From WHSW01 sp963749365 (GTDB lineage Bacteria; Actinomycetota; Thermoleophilia; Solirubrobacterales; 70-9), in NCBI GenBank assembly GCA_963749365.1, contig CAVVME010000003.1, positions 1,178,001 through 1,242,000 of the forward strand: 64,000 nucleotides of DNA, given 5' to 3'. The notes below the pieces were generated by a model. That model was not told where the DNA came from. It made no database searches and saw only the letters and a list, made by a program, of their open reading frames with translations. The translations under genes were made by a program, and so were the position numbers. Within the stretch, counting starts at the first letter, position 1. Each line of letters begins with the position of its first letter. This document shows positions 42,269 through 50,398 of the stretch, one piece after another.

Positions 42269-43422
42269 TGGCCGGGGTCGCCGAGCTGCTCGAGGGCAAG
42301 CGGGTCTGCATCTGCGCGGGCTCGGGTGGAGTCGGCAAGACGACCACCGCGGCGGCGATCGCCGCCGGGATGGCGGCGCGCGGACTCCGGGTCGCGGTGC
42401 TGACGATCGACCCGGCGAAGCGACTCGCGGACTCGCTCGGGCTTCCCGAGCTCGGCAACGTCGAGCGCCGCGTCGACCCGGGGCGCTTCGAGTCCGCCGG
42501 CGTCGACCCCGGCGAAGGCGAGCTGTGGGCGATGATGCTCGACGCGAAGCAGACCTTCGACGAGGTGGTGCGCAAGCACGCCCCCGACGAGCAGACCCGA
42601 GAGCGGATCCTCTCGAACCGCATCTACCAGCAGCTCTCGTCCGCGCTCGCCGGCTCGCAGGAGTACATGGCGATGGAGAAGCTGTTCGAGATCCACGCCG
42701 AGGACCGCTACGACCTGCTCGTCCTCGACACGCCCCCGACCCGCAACGCACTCGACTTCCTCGACGCTCCGAAGCGCTTGACCCAGTTCATCGAGGGCAG
42801 GGCGCTGCAGGTGTTCATGCGCCCCGCCGGGATCGGGATGAAGGTCTTCGGGCGCGGCAGCGCGCTCATGTTCTCGGTTCTGCGCCGGGTCACCGGAGTC
42901 GACCTGCTCGAGGAGCTGGCCGAGTTCTTCCAGGCGTTCGCCGGCATGGTCGAGGGCTTTCGCGAGCGCGCGCGGCGCGTCAACGAGCTGCTCGCAGCGC
43001 CGCAGACCTCGTTCCTCGTTGTCTGCGGCCCCCAGGGCGAGCCGATCTCGGAGGCGGTGTACTTCCATCGCAAGCTGACCGAGGCGCGGCTGCCGTTCGG
43101 CGGCGTGATCGTGAACAAGGTCCACTACGAGGGCGGCCCCGCGACCACCGACCCCACGGCGGTCGAGACCGAGCTCGCCGACGCGCTCGGCGACCCCGAT
43201 CTCGCCCGTCGCGCCGCCGCCAACCTGGCCGACTACGACGCCCTCGCCGCCCGCGACCGCGCCAACGTCGAGCACCTCGCCGCCGAGCTGCGAACCAAGT
43301 CGGTGATCCAGGTGCCCTATCTCGACCAGGACGTCCACGACCTCGCCGGGCTGATGGAGGTCAACCGCTACCTGTTCGCATCCGGAAGCGAGGAACGGAC
43401 CCGGATCGCGGCCTCGGCCTAG
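42268..43422 (+). CDS. ArsA/GET3-family ATPase, second of a pair (BagB-like)
   Basis: 384 residues. The Walker A is CAGSGGVGKTT near 16-26: the lysine that normally starts the KGGxGK signature is Ser, so the intersubunit contact to ATP would come only from the partner. DPAKRLADSLGL near 49, and DTPPTRNALDFLDAPKRL near 154, agree with Rv3680-type proteins. A long helical insertion with RVNELLAAPQT follows. Translationally coupled to the previous gene by a 1-nt overlap. Cytosolic. Confidence 0.85.
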   Translation: MAGVAELLEGKRVCICAGSGGVGKTTTAAAIAAGMAARGLRVAVLTIDPAKRLADSLGLPELGNVERRVDPGRFESAGVDPGEGELWAMMLDAKQTFDEVVRKHAPDEQTRERILSNRIYQQLSSALAGSQEYMAMEKLFEIHAEDRYDLLVLDTPPTRNALDFLDAPKRLTQFIEGRALQVFMRPAGIGMKVFGRGSALMFSVLRRVTGVDLLEELAEFFQAFAGMVEGFRERARRVNELLAAPQTSFLVVCGPQGEPISEAVYFHRKLTEARLPFGGVIVNKVHYEGGPATTDPTAVETELADALGDPDLARRAAANLADYDALAARDRANVEHLAAELRTKSVIQVPYLDQDVHDLAGLMEVNRYLFASGSEERTRIAASA

Positions 43423-43437
43423 ATAGTTGCTTCCAGA

Positions 43438-43472
43438 CAGGCCAGAGCCACCGAGCTCCGCTCGATGGCCTG
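43438..43472. terminator. Hairpin between convergent genes
   Basis: CAGGCCAGAGC pairs with GCTC-GA-TGGCCTG (11 bp with a 2-nt bulge and an 11-nt loop). It sits in the 90-nt gap between the BagB-like stop and the convergent unknown gene, where a two-way terminator is expected. No coding sequence is seen in the gap. Confidence 0.45.
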
Positions 43473-43512
43473 ACCTGCTCTTCCTGGGGGGTGATCGGAG
43501 GAAGTCTGGGTG

Positions 43513-45300
43513 CTAACTGCCGGCCCGGGCGCGGCGGGTGCGGTCGTAGGCGATCTCGCGCACGTTCCACTCCGTCGTCTCGGGACGGGGGAAGAGCCCG
43601 GCTGCGCGCTCGTGGTGCGCGCGGCTCTCCGCCCGGGTCTGCTCGATCAGTTCCAGCACCGGGTTGGCGCCCGAGCGCTCGCGCCGCTCCGCCGGGGGCG
43701 GTGCGATGGGCGGATCGGTGACGACCTCCAGGCTGGCCGTCTCGGGCTCGGCCTGGCCGCCGAAGATCTCTCTAGCTCTCGCGATCACCATCTCCTCCTC
43801 GGGCTCCGGGCTCGGTTCTGGCGTGATTCGCCGGTCGAGCTCGGATCCCTGCTCGAGGATCTCGTTCAGCTCCTCGGCCAGCTCGGGCTGATCCGCCTCG
43901 GGCGCGGTCGCCGGGTCGGGCTCCACGGTCAGCTCGGAGACGGCCTCGACCGGCTCCAAGTCCCATTCGGTCGTTCCGCCCAGCTGCTCGCCCGAGCCCT
44001 CGCCGACCGCAAGCCCGTCGGCGAGCAGGATCTCGTCGGCCGTCGCGCGCAGGTCGGAGCCGAGATGGCCCGCCGCGGCGTCCTTGAGGATCGCGCGGGC
44101 CAGATCCTCGAGCCGGGCCGCGGTCTCGGCCGGGGTGACCGGGCCCGCGCCGGGTGCGGGCTCGCCGCTCCACAGCTCGCGCTCGAGCCCGATCGCGCGG
44201 TCGACGACCGCCTTGACCTCGGCGCGCTGGTCGGGCTCCGCACACAGTGCCGCGACCCGCATCGACAGCCCGAGCTCGGCCGGCCCGCTGCCCTCGAGCA
44301 GGAAGCGCAGCGCCAGCAGATGGTCGTTGAGGGCCTCGACGACCACGTTTCGCTCGAGCCCGGCCTCGAACCGGGTGATCGCCCGGGCCAGCGTGTTGGG
44401 GAAGCCCGGACGGCGCTCGGCCGCGCGGCTGAAGGGGGTCCCGGGCGCAGCAAGGGTGGCGGCGAAGCCCGCCAGCGTCCCGAGCTCGCCGTCGACGATC
44501 CGGTACCCGCCGGGCCGCAGCCGACCGGCCGCGGTCGCGATCCGTCGCCAGCGGTCGCCGGGGACCCGCGTCCACGCGTACGGGCCGATGCCGACGCCGC
44601 CGGTCTTGAACAGCCTCAAGATGGTCAGCAACCGGCGGAAGGACTCGACCGCCGCGACGCCTGCCTCGGAACCCTCCTCACCGCCGTCGAGGCCGGGCTC
44701 CTCGACCCGGACGACGGCGAGGAACGCGGGCTCCCAAGGCGACACTCCAAGCCCGTCGCCCGAGCGGGCCTCCGGCGGCACCTCGACGGTGTCGGCGCGA
44801 ACGATCGAAGCCATCGGCAGGTCGACACGGGCGATCGGCATCTGCAAGCCGCGCAAGGGCACGATCACCTCGATCTGGCCCTGCTCCGCCTCGCCCGCCG
44901 ATTGCAGCTCGTCGATCGCGCCCTCGAGCCGTTCGTCGTCGAGGGCGAAGTCGGTGCTCTCCGACCACAGCCGGCAGAGGAATGCGACTCCGGCGAGCTC
45001 GGCCCGGCGCCGGGGATCGGTCGGAACGCCGACGCCCATCTGCTCGAGGTAGGTGCCCGCGAGGCCGGCCGCCTCGATCGCCGCACAGGCGGCGCCGAAG
45101 GAGTCGAGCGATCGCAGCTCGCCGGCGTGATCGCGGACGAAGCGTTGGGTGAGCGGCTGATAGCGGCAAAGCGGCGAGCCGTCTCCCGGCTCGCGGACCT
45201 CGTAGGGGAGCTCGTCGCCCGCGGCCACGAGGCCGTGCAGGCGCTCGGCCGCGTCATGGGCCATCGTCACCAGCCCCTCTCGAACGACGAGATCCCGCAT
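43513..45300 (-). CDS. Unidentified 595-residue protein, possible degenerate HEPN-like region
   Basis: I do not recognise the family. Residues 1-230 look like a mixed alpha/beta domain (LPYEVREPGDG near 31). Residues 230-430 are helical, including LFKTGGVGIGPYAWTRVPG and a block NTLARAITRFEAGLERN then HLLALRFLLEG, with spacing like the Apea/HEPN helical bundle, but the HEPN R-x4-6-H site is not visible. Residues 430-595 are acidic and Pro-rich with short helical pieces, ending EWNVREIAYDRTRRARAGS. No signal peptide or membrane helix. Codon use is the same as its neighbours. ATG 45300; alternative ATG at residue 13. Gene neighbours (ArsA pair, HxlR, PilT) do not fix a function. Confidence 0.7.
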   Translation of the reverse strand: MRDLVVREGLVTMAHDAAERLHGLVAAGDELPYEVREPGDGSPLCRYQPLTQRFVRDHAGELRSLDSFGAACAAIEAAGLAGTYLEQMGVGVPTDPRRRAELAGVAFLCRLWSESTDFALDDERLEGAIDELQSAGEAEQGQIEVIVPLRGLQMPIARVDLPMASIVRADTVEVPPEARSGDGLGVSPWEPAFLAVVRVEEPGLDGGEEGSEAGVAAVESFRRLLTILRLFKTGGVGIGPYAWTRVPGDRWRRIATAAGRLRPGGYRIVDGELGTLAGFAATLAAPGTPFSRAAERRPGFPNTLARAITRFEAGLERNVVVEALNDHLLALRFLLEGSGPAELGLSMRVAALCAEPDQRAEVKAVVDRAIGLERELWSGEPAPGAGPVTPAETAARLEDLARAILKDAAAGHLGSDLRATADEILLADGLAVGEGSGEQLGGTTEWDLEPVEAVSELTVEPDPATAPEADQPELAEELNEILEQGSELDRRITPEPSPEPEEEMVIARAREIFGGQAEPETASLEVVTDPPIAPPPAERRERSGANPVLELIEQTRAESRAHHERAAGLFPRPETTEWNVREIAYDRTRRARAGS

Positions 45301-45390
45301 GCGCAGGGTCTTCGCGCGGCTCGAGCGCGCTCCTTTACTGCAAGCGCGGTTGCAGACCCGCCCGTTCGCCGCTCGCCGGTCGGCGCCGGG

Positions 45391-45750
45391 TCAGGCGGCG
45401 ACGGCGGCGCGGGCCTTCGCCCGCTCCTCGGCCGACGGCTTGGCGTCGAAGAGCCAGTGACGCCCGTAGTTGCGCATGTCCTCGATCAGCGGCACCAGCG
45501 CGGCGCCCTTGTCGGTGAGCGCGTACTGGACCCTCGGCGGCACCTCGGGGAAGGTGTGGCGCTCGACGATCCCGTGCTCCTCGAGCGCCCTCAGGCGCAG
45601 CGACAGGGTCCTCGGGCTGATTCCCTCGAGCGAGCGCTCGAGCTCGCAGAAGCGACGGCTGCCCTCGGCGAGGTCACGGATCAGCAGCAGCGTCCACTTG
45701 CCGGAGATGATCTCGGCGGTTCTGCAGACTGGGCAGCTGGGGTCCGTCAT
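45391..45750 (-). CDS. HxlR-family transcriptional regulator
   Basis: 119 residues of winged helix typical of HxlR: CPVCRTAEIISGKWTLLLIRDL near 6-27, then FCELERSLEGISPRTLSLRLRALEEHGIVERH as recognition region and YALTDKGAALVPLIEDM. The C-P-x-C at the N-terminus could sense oxidants or metals. Binds DNA as a dimer, usually next to its own gene. ATG 45750; AGGAT is a weak Shine-Dalgarno. A promoter (TTCAGT, 17 nt, TATACT) lies about 70 nt upstream in the gap to pilT. Target genes unknown. Confidence 0.92.
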   Translation of the reverse strand: MTDPSCPVCRTAEIISGKWTLLLIRDLAEGSRRFCELERSLEGISPRTLSLRLRALEEHGIVERHTFPEVPPRVQYALTDKGAALVPLIEDMRNYGRHWLFDAKPSAEERAKARAAVAA

Positions 45751-45817
45751 CTCGGATCCTCGCCGGCCGGGGCCGAGAGGCTCACGCCCTCCTCACTCCC
45801 CGGCGGCCAGAAAGCCG

Positions 45818-45846
45818 AGTATAGCGCCAAAGCTTTACGAACTGAA
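45818..45846 (-). promoter_or_regulatory. Promoter of the HxlR gene
   Basis: On the minus strand TTCAGT, 17 nt, then TATACT (45818-45823). The spacer contains the palindrome AAAGCTTT, a possible operator for autoregulation. It is A+T rich compared with its surroundings. The leader to ATG 45750 is about 60 nt. Confidence 0.5.
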
Positions 45847-45861
45847 GTGTCTGCGGAGGGC

Positions 45862-47010
45862 CTAGGGCGAGGCGAAGCTGGGCTCGGACTCGCCCTGCTC
45901 CCCGCCCTCCAGCACCTGCTCGATCCCGGAGGCTCGCCGGCCCCGGGCCGCGAGCATGAGCTTGAAGTCGTGCGGGCTGGAGGCGTACTCGAACGCGGTC
46001 GCCTCGTCGACCGTCCCCTCCATCACGTGCCCGAGCAGCGCCTGGTCGAAGGTCTGCATCCCGTAATACTCGCCCTCGCCGATCACCTCCGTCAGCCGCC
46101 CGGTCTCCTGCGGGTTGAGGATCAGGTCCTGGACCCGCCCGGTCGAGACGAGCACCTCGCAGACCGCGACTCGCCCACGGCCGCCGGAGCGGAGCACGAG
46201 CCGCTGCCCGACGGCGCCGCGCAGGGTGGCGGCGAGCATCACCCGCGCCTGCTGCTGGAGGTGCGGCGGGAAGAAGTCGATGATCCGGTTCACGGTCTCG
46301 GTCGCGTCCAGCGTGTGCAGGGTCGAGAGCACAAGGTGACCGGTCTCGGCCGCGGCCAGCGCCGTGCGCACGGTCTCCTCGTCTCGCATCTCGCCGATCA
46401 GGATCACATCCGGGTCCTGGCGCAGGACCCGGCGCATCGCGCGGGCGAAGCTCTCGGTGTCCGAGCCGACCTCGCGCTGGTTGACGATCGAGAGCTTGTC
46501 GCGGTGCAGGTACTCGATCGGGTCCTCGAGCGTGATCACGTGCCGCGCCCGGGTCGAGTTGATGTGATCGACCATCGCCGCGAGCGTCGTCGACTTGCCC
46601 GAGCCGGTGGTACCGGTCAGGAGCACAATCCCGCGCTGCTCGTCGGCGAGCCGGCGGATCGCCGGCGGCAGCCCGAGGTCCTCGATCGTCCGGACCTGGA
46701 ACGGGATCGCGCGACAGGCGATCGAGACGCTGCCGCGCTGTCGAAACGCGTTGACGCGAAACCGCGACAGGCCGGGGATCGAGTAGGCGAAGTCGACCTC
46801 CCCCTCACGCTCGAACTCCTCCAGCAGGCGCGGATCGGTGAGGATCTGGCGCAGCGCGGCGTCCGTGTCCTCGCCCTCCAGCGGCTCCACGCCCGGGAGC
46901 GGCGCGAGCTCCCCGTGGACGCGGGTCAGCGGCGGGGCCGGCACCTTGACGTGCAGATCGGAGCCCTCTTGCTCGACCAGGGTGCGCAGCGCTGCGTCGA
47001 TGTCGAACAT
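45862..47010 (-). CDS. PilT-type twitching-motility retraction ATPase
   Basis: 382 residues. N-terminal PAS-like domain (SDLHVKVPAPPLTRVHG near 17-33) and RecA-like ATPase domain. Walker A GTTGSGKST at 133-141, Asp box LEDPIEYLH, Walker B DPDVILIGEMRD and His box STLHTLDATETVNRIIDFFP. The LILNPQET segment stands where PilT has AIRNLIRE. Hexameric motor that depolymerises type IV pili or drives Tad-like systems. ATG 47010 is chosen because the protein then starts MFDIDAALRTLVEQ like family members. No other pilus genes are nearby, except a pilin-like leader at 56566. Confidence 0.9.
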   Translation of the reverse strand: MFDIDAALRTLVEQEGSDLHVKVPAPPLTRVHGELAPLPGVEPLEGEDTDAALRQILTDPRLLEEFEREGEVDFAYSIPGLSRFRVNAFRQRGSVSIACRAIPFQVRTIEDLGLPPAIRRLADEQRGIVLLTGTTGSGKSTTLAAMVDHINSTRARHVITLEDPIEYLHRDKLSIVNQREVGSDTESFARAMRRVLRQDPDVILIGEMRDEETVRTALAAAETGHLVLSTLHTLDATETVNRIIDFFPPHLQQQARVMLAATLRGAVGQRLVLRSGGRGRVAVCEVLVSTGRVQDLILNPQETGRLTEVIGEGEYYGMQTFDQALLGHVMEGTVDEATAFEYASSPHDFKLMLAARGRRASGIEQVLEGGEQGESEPSFASP

Positions 47011-47050
47011 CAGCCCCTGTATCGGGCGCGCCGGGCGTCGGCTTGAGCCG

Positions 47051-48649
47051 TCAGCGCCGCGCCGGACCCGGGACCGCGACGTCGAGCAGGCAGCCGGGGC
47101 CGCCACAGGCCCGCAACCGAGCCAGCGTCGCCGCGAGCGTCGCTCGCGTCGCCGCGTAACGGCCGGACGCGTGCCGGCTCTCGAGCTGATAGGGGTCGCG
47201 GCGCAGGTCGTAGAGCTCGCGATCGACCAGCTCGCCCGCCCCGAGCGCGGCGTCAAGCCCTTCCTCGACCGTCGCCGTGCGCAGCTCGTAGCGCTCGACG
47301 TAGGCATAGCGGCGGGTGCGCACGCCGATGAACGAGCGCGCCACGGCACCGCTCGCGGTGGCCCGCGCGGGTCGTTTCGCCTCGATCAGGATCGCCCGCC
47401 CGGGGTCGCGCTGACCGGCCAGGTGGGCGACGAGCGAGCTCCCGTCCGCGGACCGCTCGAGCCCCGGCGCTTGCCCGGCCGCGGTCAGCTCGGCGATCGT
47501 CGGCGCGAGGTCGACGTCGGCGACCGGGTCTCCGATCCGCACGCCGCGCGGCACCCCGGGTCCGCGGATCAGCAGCGGCACCCTGATCGCCTCCTCGTAG
47601 GGCTGCAGCTTGCCCGACCGGATCCGGTGCTCGCCGTGCATGTAGCCGTTGTCGGAGGTGAAGATGACGTAGGTGCTCTCGGCGAGGCCCGCGTCGGTGA
47701 GCGCGCGGTCGATCGCCGCCACGCCTTCGTCGACCGCGAGCAGGCTGGCGAGCTCGCAGCGGTAGCGGCGGGCGATCTCGCGGCGCTCGGCGCGGCGGAT
47801 CGGCTTGCCCTTGCGAAGGATTGCCGGCTTGTCGGCGAGCGCACGCTCGTCGAAGGAGGGCGGCCGCGGGAGCTCGCGGGTGCGAAAGCGCTCGGCATGG
47901 CGGGGAGCGGGCTTGGCGCGGGCGGTGTCGAACGAGAACGGCTTCGGGCTCGCGCAGCGCTTGCCCGCCCGGTCGCGACGGCCGGAGCCCCAATGCGGCG
48001 CCGTGTAGGAGAGGTGAAGGAAGAACGGATCTGGGTCGGTGGCGTGCGCAGTTATGAACGGCAGCGCGTACTCCCGGGTCAGGACGTCGGTCTGGTAGTC
48101 CGAATCCTCGCTGCCGTAGGAATCCATCCCGCCGTCGGAATCGGCGATCGAGTAGTCGTAGTAGGCGGTCGCGGTCGCCGGCACCAGCCCCCACCAGCGA
48201 TCCCATCCCGGCGGCGGGGTCAGCGGCTCGTAGTTGTGGATCCACTTGCCGGCCAGCCCGGTGTCATAGCCGGCGGCGTCGAGCCATGCCGGCAGCACTC
48301 GCTCGGGTTCGCGCAGATGCTCGTAGCCGCCGCCGCTCGCCGGGCGGTTGTCGATCACGCCGTGGTTGTGGGGGTACTGGCCGGTGATCCAGGTCGTGCG
48401 CGCCGGACAGCAGAGCGGATAGGCGGCGAAGTAGCGCGTGAAGCTGGCGCCACGGTCGCCGAGCAGCGCCCGGGTTCGCTTCATCACCGCCAGCGACTGC
48501 GCGGTCTGGTCGTCGGTCGTGATCAGGACGACGTTCGGGCGCGCCGGCGGCCCTGCAGCGGGCGACGATGCGCCTCCGGCGGCGCAGAGGGCGATCGCGG
48601 CTGCGGCCGCGAGCGCCAGGGTCAGTCGTGTGCGGCGGGTCGTGCTCAC
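47051..48649 (-). CDS. Secreted sulfatase
   Basis: 532 residues. Signal peptide (RRTRLTLALAAAAAIALCAAGGASS, residues about 6-30). The sulfatase signature C-x-P-x-R is present as PLCCPARTTWITG near 79-91, whose Cys should be converted to formylglycine; metal ligands TTDDQ near 44-48 and FTSDNGYMHGEHR near 335 are also seen. Hydrolyses sulfate esters of an unknown outside polymer. GTG 48649. Lies in tandem with a paralogue (next entry); both share the ELYDLRRDP ending region, so one arose by duplication. No formylglycine-generating enzyme gene is in the window. Confidence 0.9.
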   Translation of the reverse strand: MSTTRRTRLTLALAAAAAIALCAAGGASSPAAGPPARPNVVLITTDDQTAQSLAVMKRTRALLGDRGASFTRYFAAYPLCCPARTTWITGQYPHNHGVIDNRPASGGGYEHLREPERVLPAWLDAAGYDTGLAGKWIHNYEPLTPPPGWDRWWGLVPATATAYYDYSIADSDGGMDSYGSEDSDYQTDVLTREYALPFITAHATDPDPFFLHLSYTAPHWGSGRRDRAGKRCASPKPFSFDTARAKPAPRHAERFRTRELPRPPSFDERALADKPAILRKGKPIRRAERREIARRYRCELASLLAVDEGVAAIDRALTDAGLAESTYVIFTSDNGYMHGEHRIRSGKLQPYEEAIRVPLLIRGPGVPRGVRIGDPVADVDLAPTIAELTAAGQAPGLERSADGSSLVAHLAGQRDPGRAILIEAKRPARATASGAVARSFIGVRTRRYAYVERYELRTATVEEGLDAALGAGELVDRELYDLRRDPYQLESRHASGRYAATRATLAATLARLRACGGPGCLLDVAVPGPARR

Positions 48650-48722
48650 TTCCCTGCCAACAGGCAGCGGGCTCGAAGGTAGCGGGGCCAGTGCTCAGCG
48701 CGGGATGGTTGATTCCACGGCC

Positions 48723-50357
48723 TCATCTAGGACCGGGCACCCCGCTGGTGAGCACGCACCGCGCGCCCGAGCAGCGCTCGAGCCGGGCGAGCATGCCTGC
48801 GAGCGCGATCCGGGCGGCCGCGTAGCGAGGATCGCGGTCGCGGCTTGTGAGCTGGAAGGGGTCGCGGCGCAGGTCGTAGAGCTCGCGCGCGGTCGTCCTG
48901 CCGGCGCCGATCGGAGCGGCGATGCCGTCGGCGCGGGCGTCGAAGCCGGCGCGTCGGTGCTCGATGTATGCGTAGCGACGGGTGCGGACCCCGACGTAGG
49001 AGCGAACCTTGAAGCCGCGCCGCGCCCGGGCGGTGTTGTCGCGACCCTCGATCAGGACCGCCCGGTCGAGACCGCTCGAAGCCCCGGCGAGCTGCGGCGC
49101 CAGCGAGCGGCCGTCGATCGGGCGCGCCAGCTCGGCGGGCTGGCTCACCCCGGCGAGGTCGAGGATCGTCGGGGCGAGGTCGGCATTGACGACCGGGGCC
49201 GCGATCAGGCGTCCGGGCGCGATCCCCGGACCGCGAATCAGCAGCGGCACGCCGATCGCCTCCTCGTAGGGCTGGTTCTTGCCCCGGGGGATCCGATGCT
49301 CGCCGGCGAGCACGCCGTGATCGGCGGTGAAGACGAGCACCGTGCGCTCGAGCTGGCCCGACTGGCGCAGCTCGGAGACGAGCGCGTCGACCGCCTGGTC
49401 GAGCGCCAGCAGCGCCGCCAGGCCGCAGCGGTAGTCGCGCTCGATCCGCTCCAGGTCGGCGCGATCGAGCCGCGGCCGGCGGCGGACCAGCGCCGGCTTG
49501 TCGGCGACGTCGGCCTCGTCGAACGAGGGTGGGCGCGGAGGGCGGGCGCGGGAGTAGCGACGCGCGTGGCGCGGTGCCGGGATCGCGCTCTGCTCGCCCT
49601 CGCGCGAGCCGGGCGGGCCGCGCGAGCAGCGCCTGCCGGCGGCGTCGGCACGACCGAGCCCGTTGTGGGGCGGGTGGTAGGCGAGCCAGAGGAAGAACGG
49701 GTCGGGATCGATCGCGTGCGCGGCGACGAACGGGCGGGCGTACTCGCGGGTCAGGGCGTCGGTCTGGTAGTCGGTCGCGCGGGTGCCGAAGTGACGCGGC
49801 TCGCCTCCCTGCTCGAAGACGTCGAAGTCATAGAACGAGGACAGGCCCTCGCCGCCGGAGCCGACCAGGCTCCACCACTCGTCCCACCCCGGCGGTGCGA
49901 GGCGCGGCGTGCGCAGGCCGTTCAGCCACTTGCCGGCGAATGCGGTGTCGTATCCGCTCGCCTGCAGCCAGGCGGCGAGGTTGCGCTCCGGATCGCGGAG
50001 CGCGGAATAGCCGCCGCCGCTGGCCGCGTTGTTGCCCTTGGCGCCGTGGTTGTGCGCGTACTGGCCGGTGAGCAGGGTCGCGCGCGCCGGACAGCAGAGG
50101 GGAAAGCTGGCGAGCGCGTTCGGGAACTCCGCCCCGAGCCCGCCGATTAGCCGTTGGACCCGCGGCAGCGCCCGCATCATCCCCGGCCCCTGGTCGTCGC
50201 TCATCACGACGACGAAGTTCGGCCGCGCCGGCGCTTGGGCGTCGGCACCCGGGTTCGCTGTCAGGCCGATCGCGCAGAGACACGCGAGAACCGCGGTGGC
50301 TCTGAGCGGCGAGAGCCAAGCCTGGCGAGGAAACAGGGAGCGAGGCGTGCTCCGCAC
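48723..50357 (-). CDS. Secreted sulfatase, tandem paralogue
   Basis: 544 residues. N-terminal basic region then hydrophobic segment LRATAVLACLCAIGLTANPGADA (signal peptide). Sulfatase hallmarks are MSDDQG near 53-58, FPLCCPARATLLTGQ near 83-97 with the formylglycine Cys, and FTADHGVLAGEHR near 345. Alignment by eye to the neighbour is continuous (GYDTAFAGKWLNGL vs GYDTGLAGKWIHNY). Start GTG 50357. It is 73 nt upstream of the other sulfatase in the same direction, so they may form one operon. Substrate specificities may differ. Confidence 0.9.
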   Translation of the reverse strand: MRSTPRSLFPRQAWLSPLRATAVLACLCAIGLTANPGADAQAPARPNFVVVMSDDQGPGMMRALPRVQRLIGGLGAEFPNALASFPLCCPARATLLTGQYAHNHGAKGNNAASGGGYSALRDPERNLAAWLQASGYDTAFAGKWLNGLRTPRLAPPGWDEWWSLVGSGGEGLSSFYDFDVFEQGGEPRHFGTRATDYQTDALTREYARPFVAAHAIDPDPFFLWLAYHPPHNGLGRADAAGRRCSRGPPGSREGEQSAIPAPRHARRYSRARPPRPPSFDEADVADKPALVRRRPRLDRADLERIERDYRCGLAALLALDQAVDALVSELRQSGQLERTVLVFTADHGVLAGEHRIPRGKNQPYEEAIGVPLLIRGPGIAPGRLIAAPVVNADLAPTILDLAGVSQPAELARPIDGRSLAPQLAGASSGLDRAVLIEGRDNTARARRGFKVRSYVGVRTRRYAYIEHRRAGFDARADGIAAPIGAGRTTARELYDLRRDPFQLTSRDRDPRYAAARIALAGMLARLERCSGARCVLTSGVPGPR

Positions 50358-50398
50358 GCGAGCGACCGATGACGAAGCCAGGCGCCGGCTATCGCCGC

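Noticed and set aside
41345..43422. Arsenite efflux operon
   Set aside because: The paired ArsA-like ATPases lack arsR, arsB and arsD neighbours and match BagA/BagB-type proteins better.
43510..47046. 1178-codon open frame on the plus strand
   Set aside because: It is antisense to three real genes (unknown protein, HxlR, pilT). The sequence is Arg/Asp/His-rich without domains, as high-GC antisense frames usually are.
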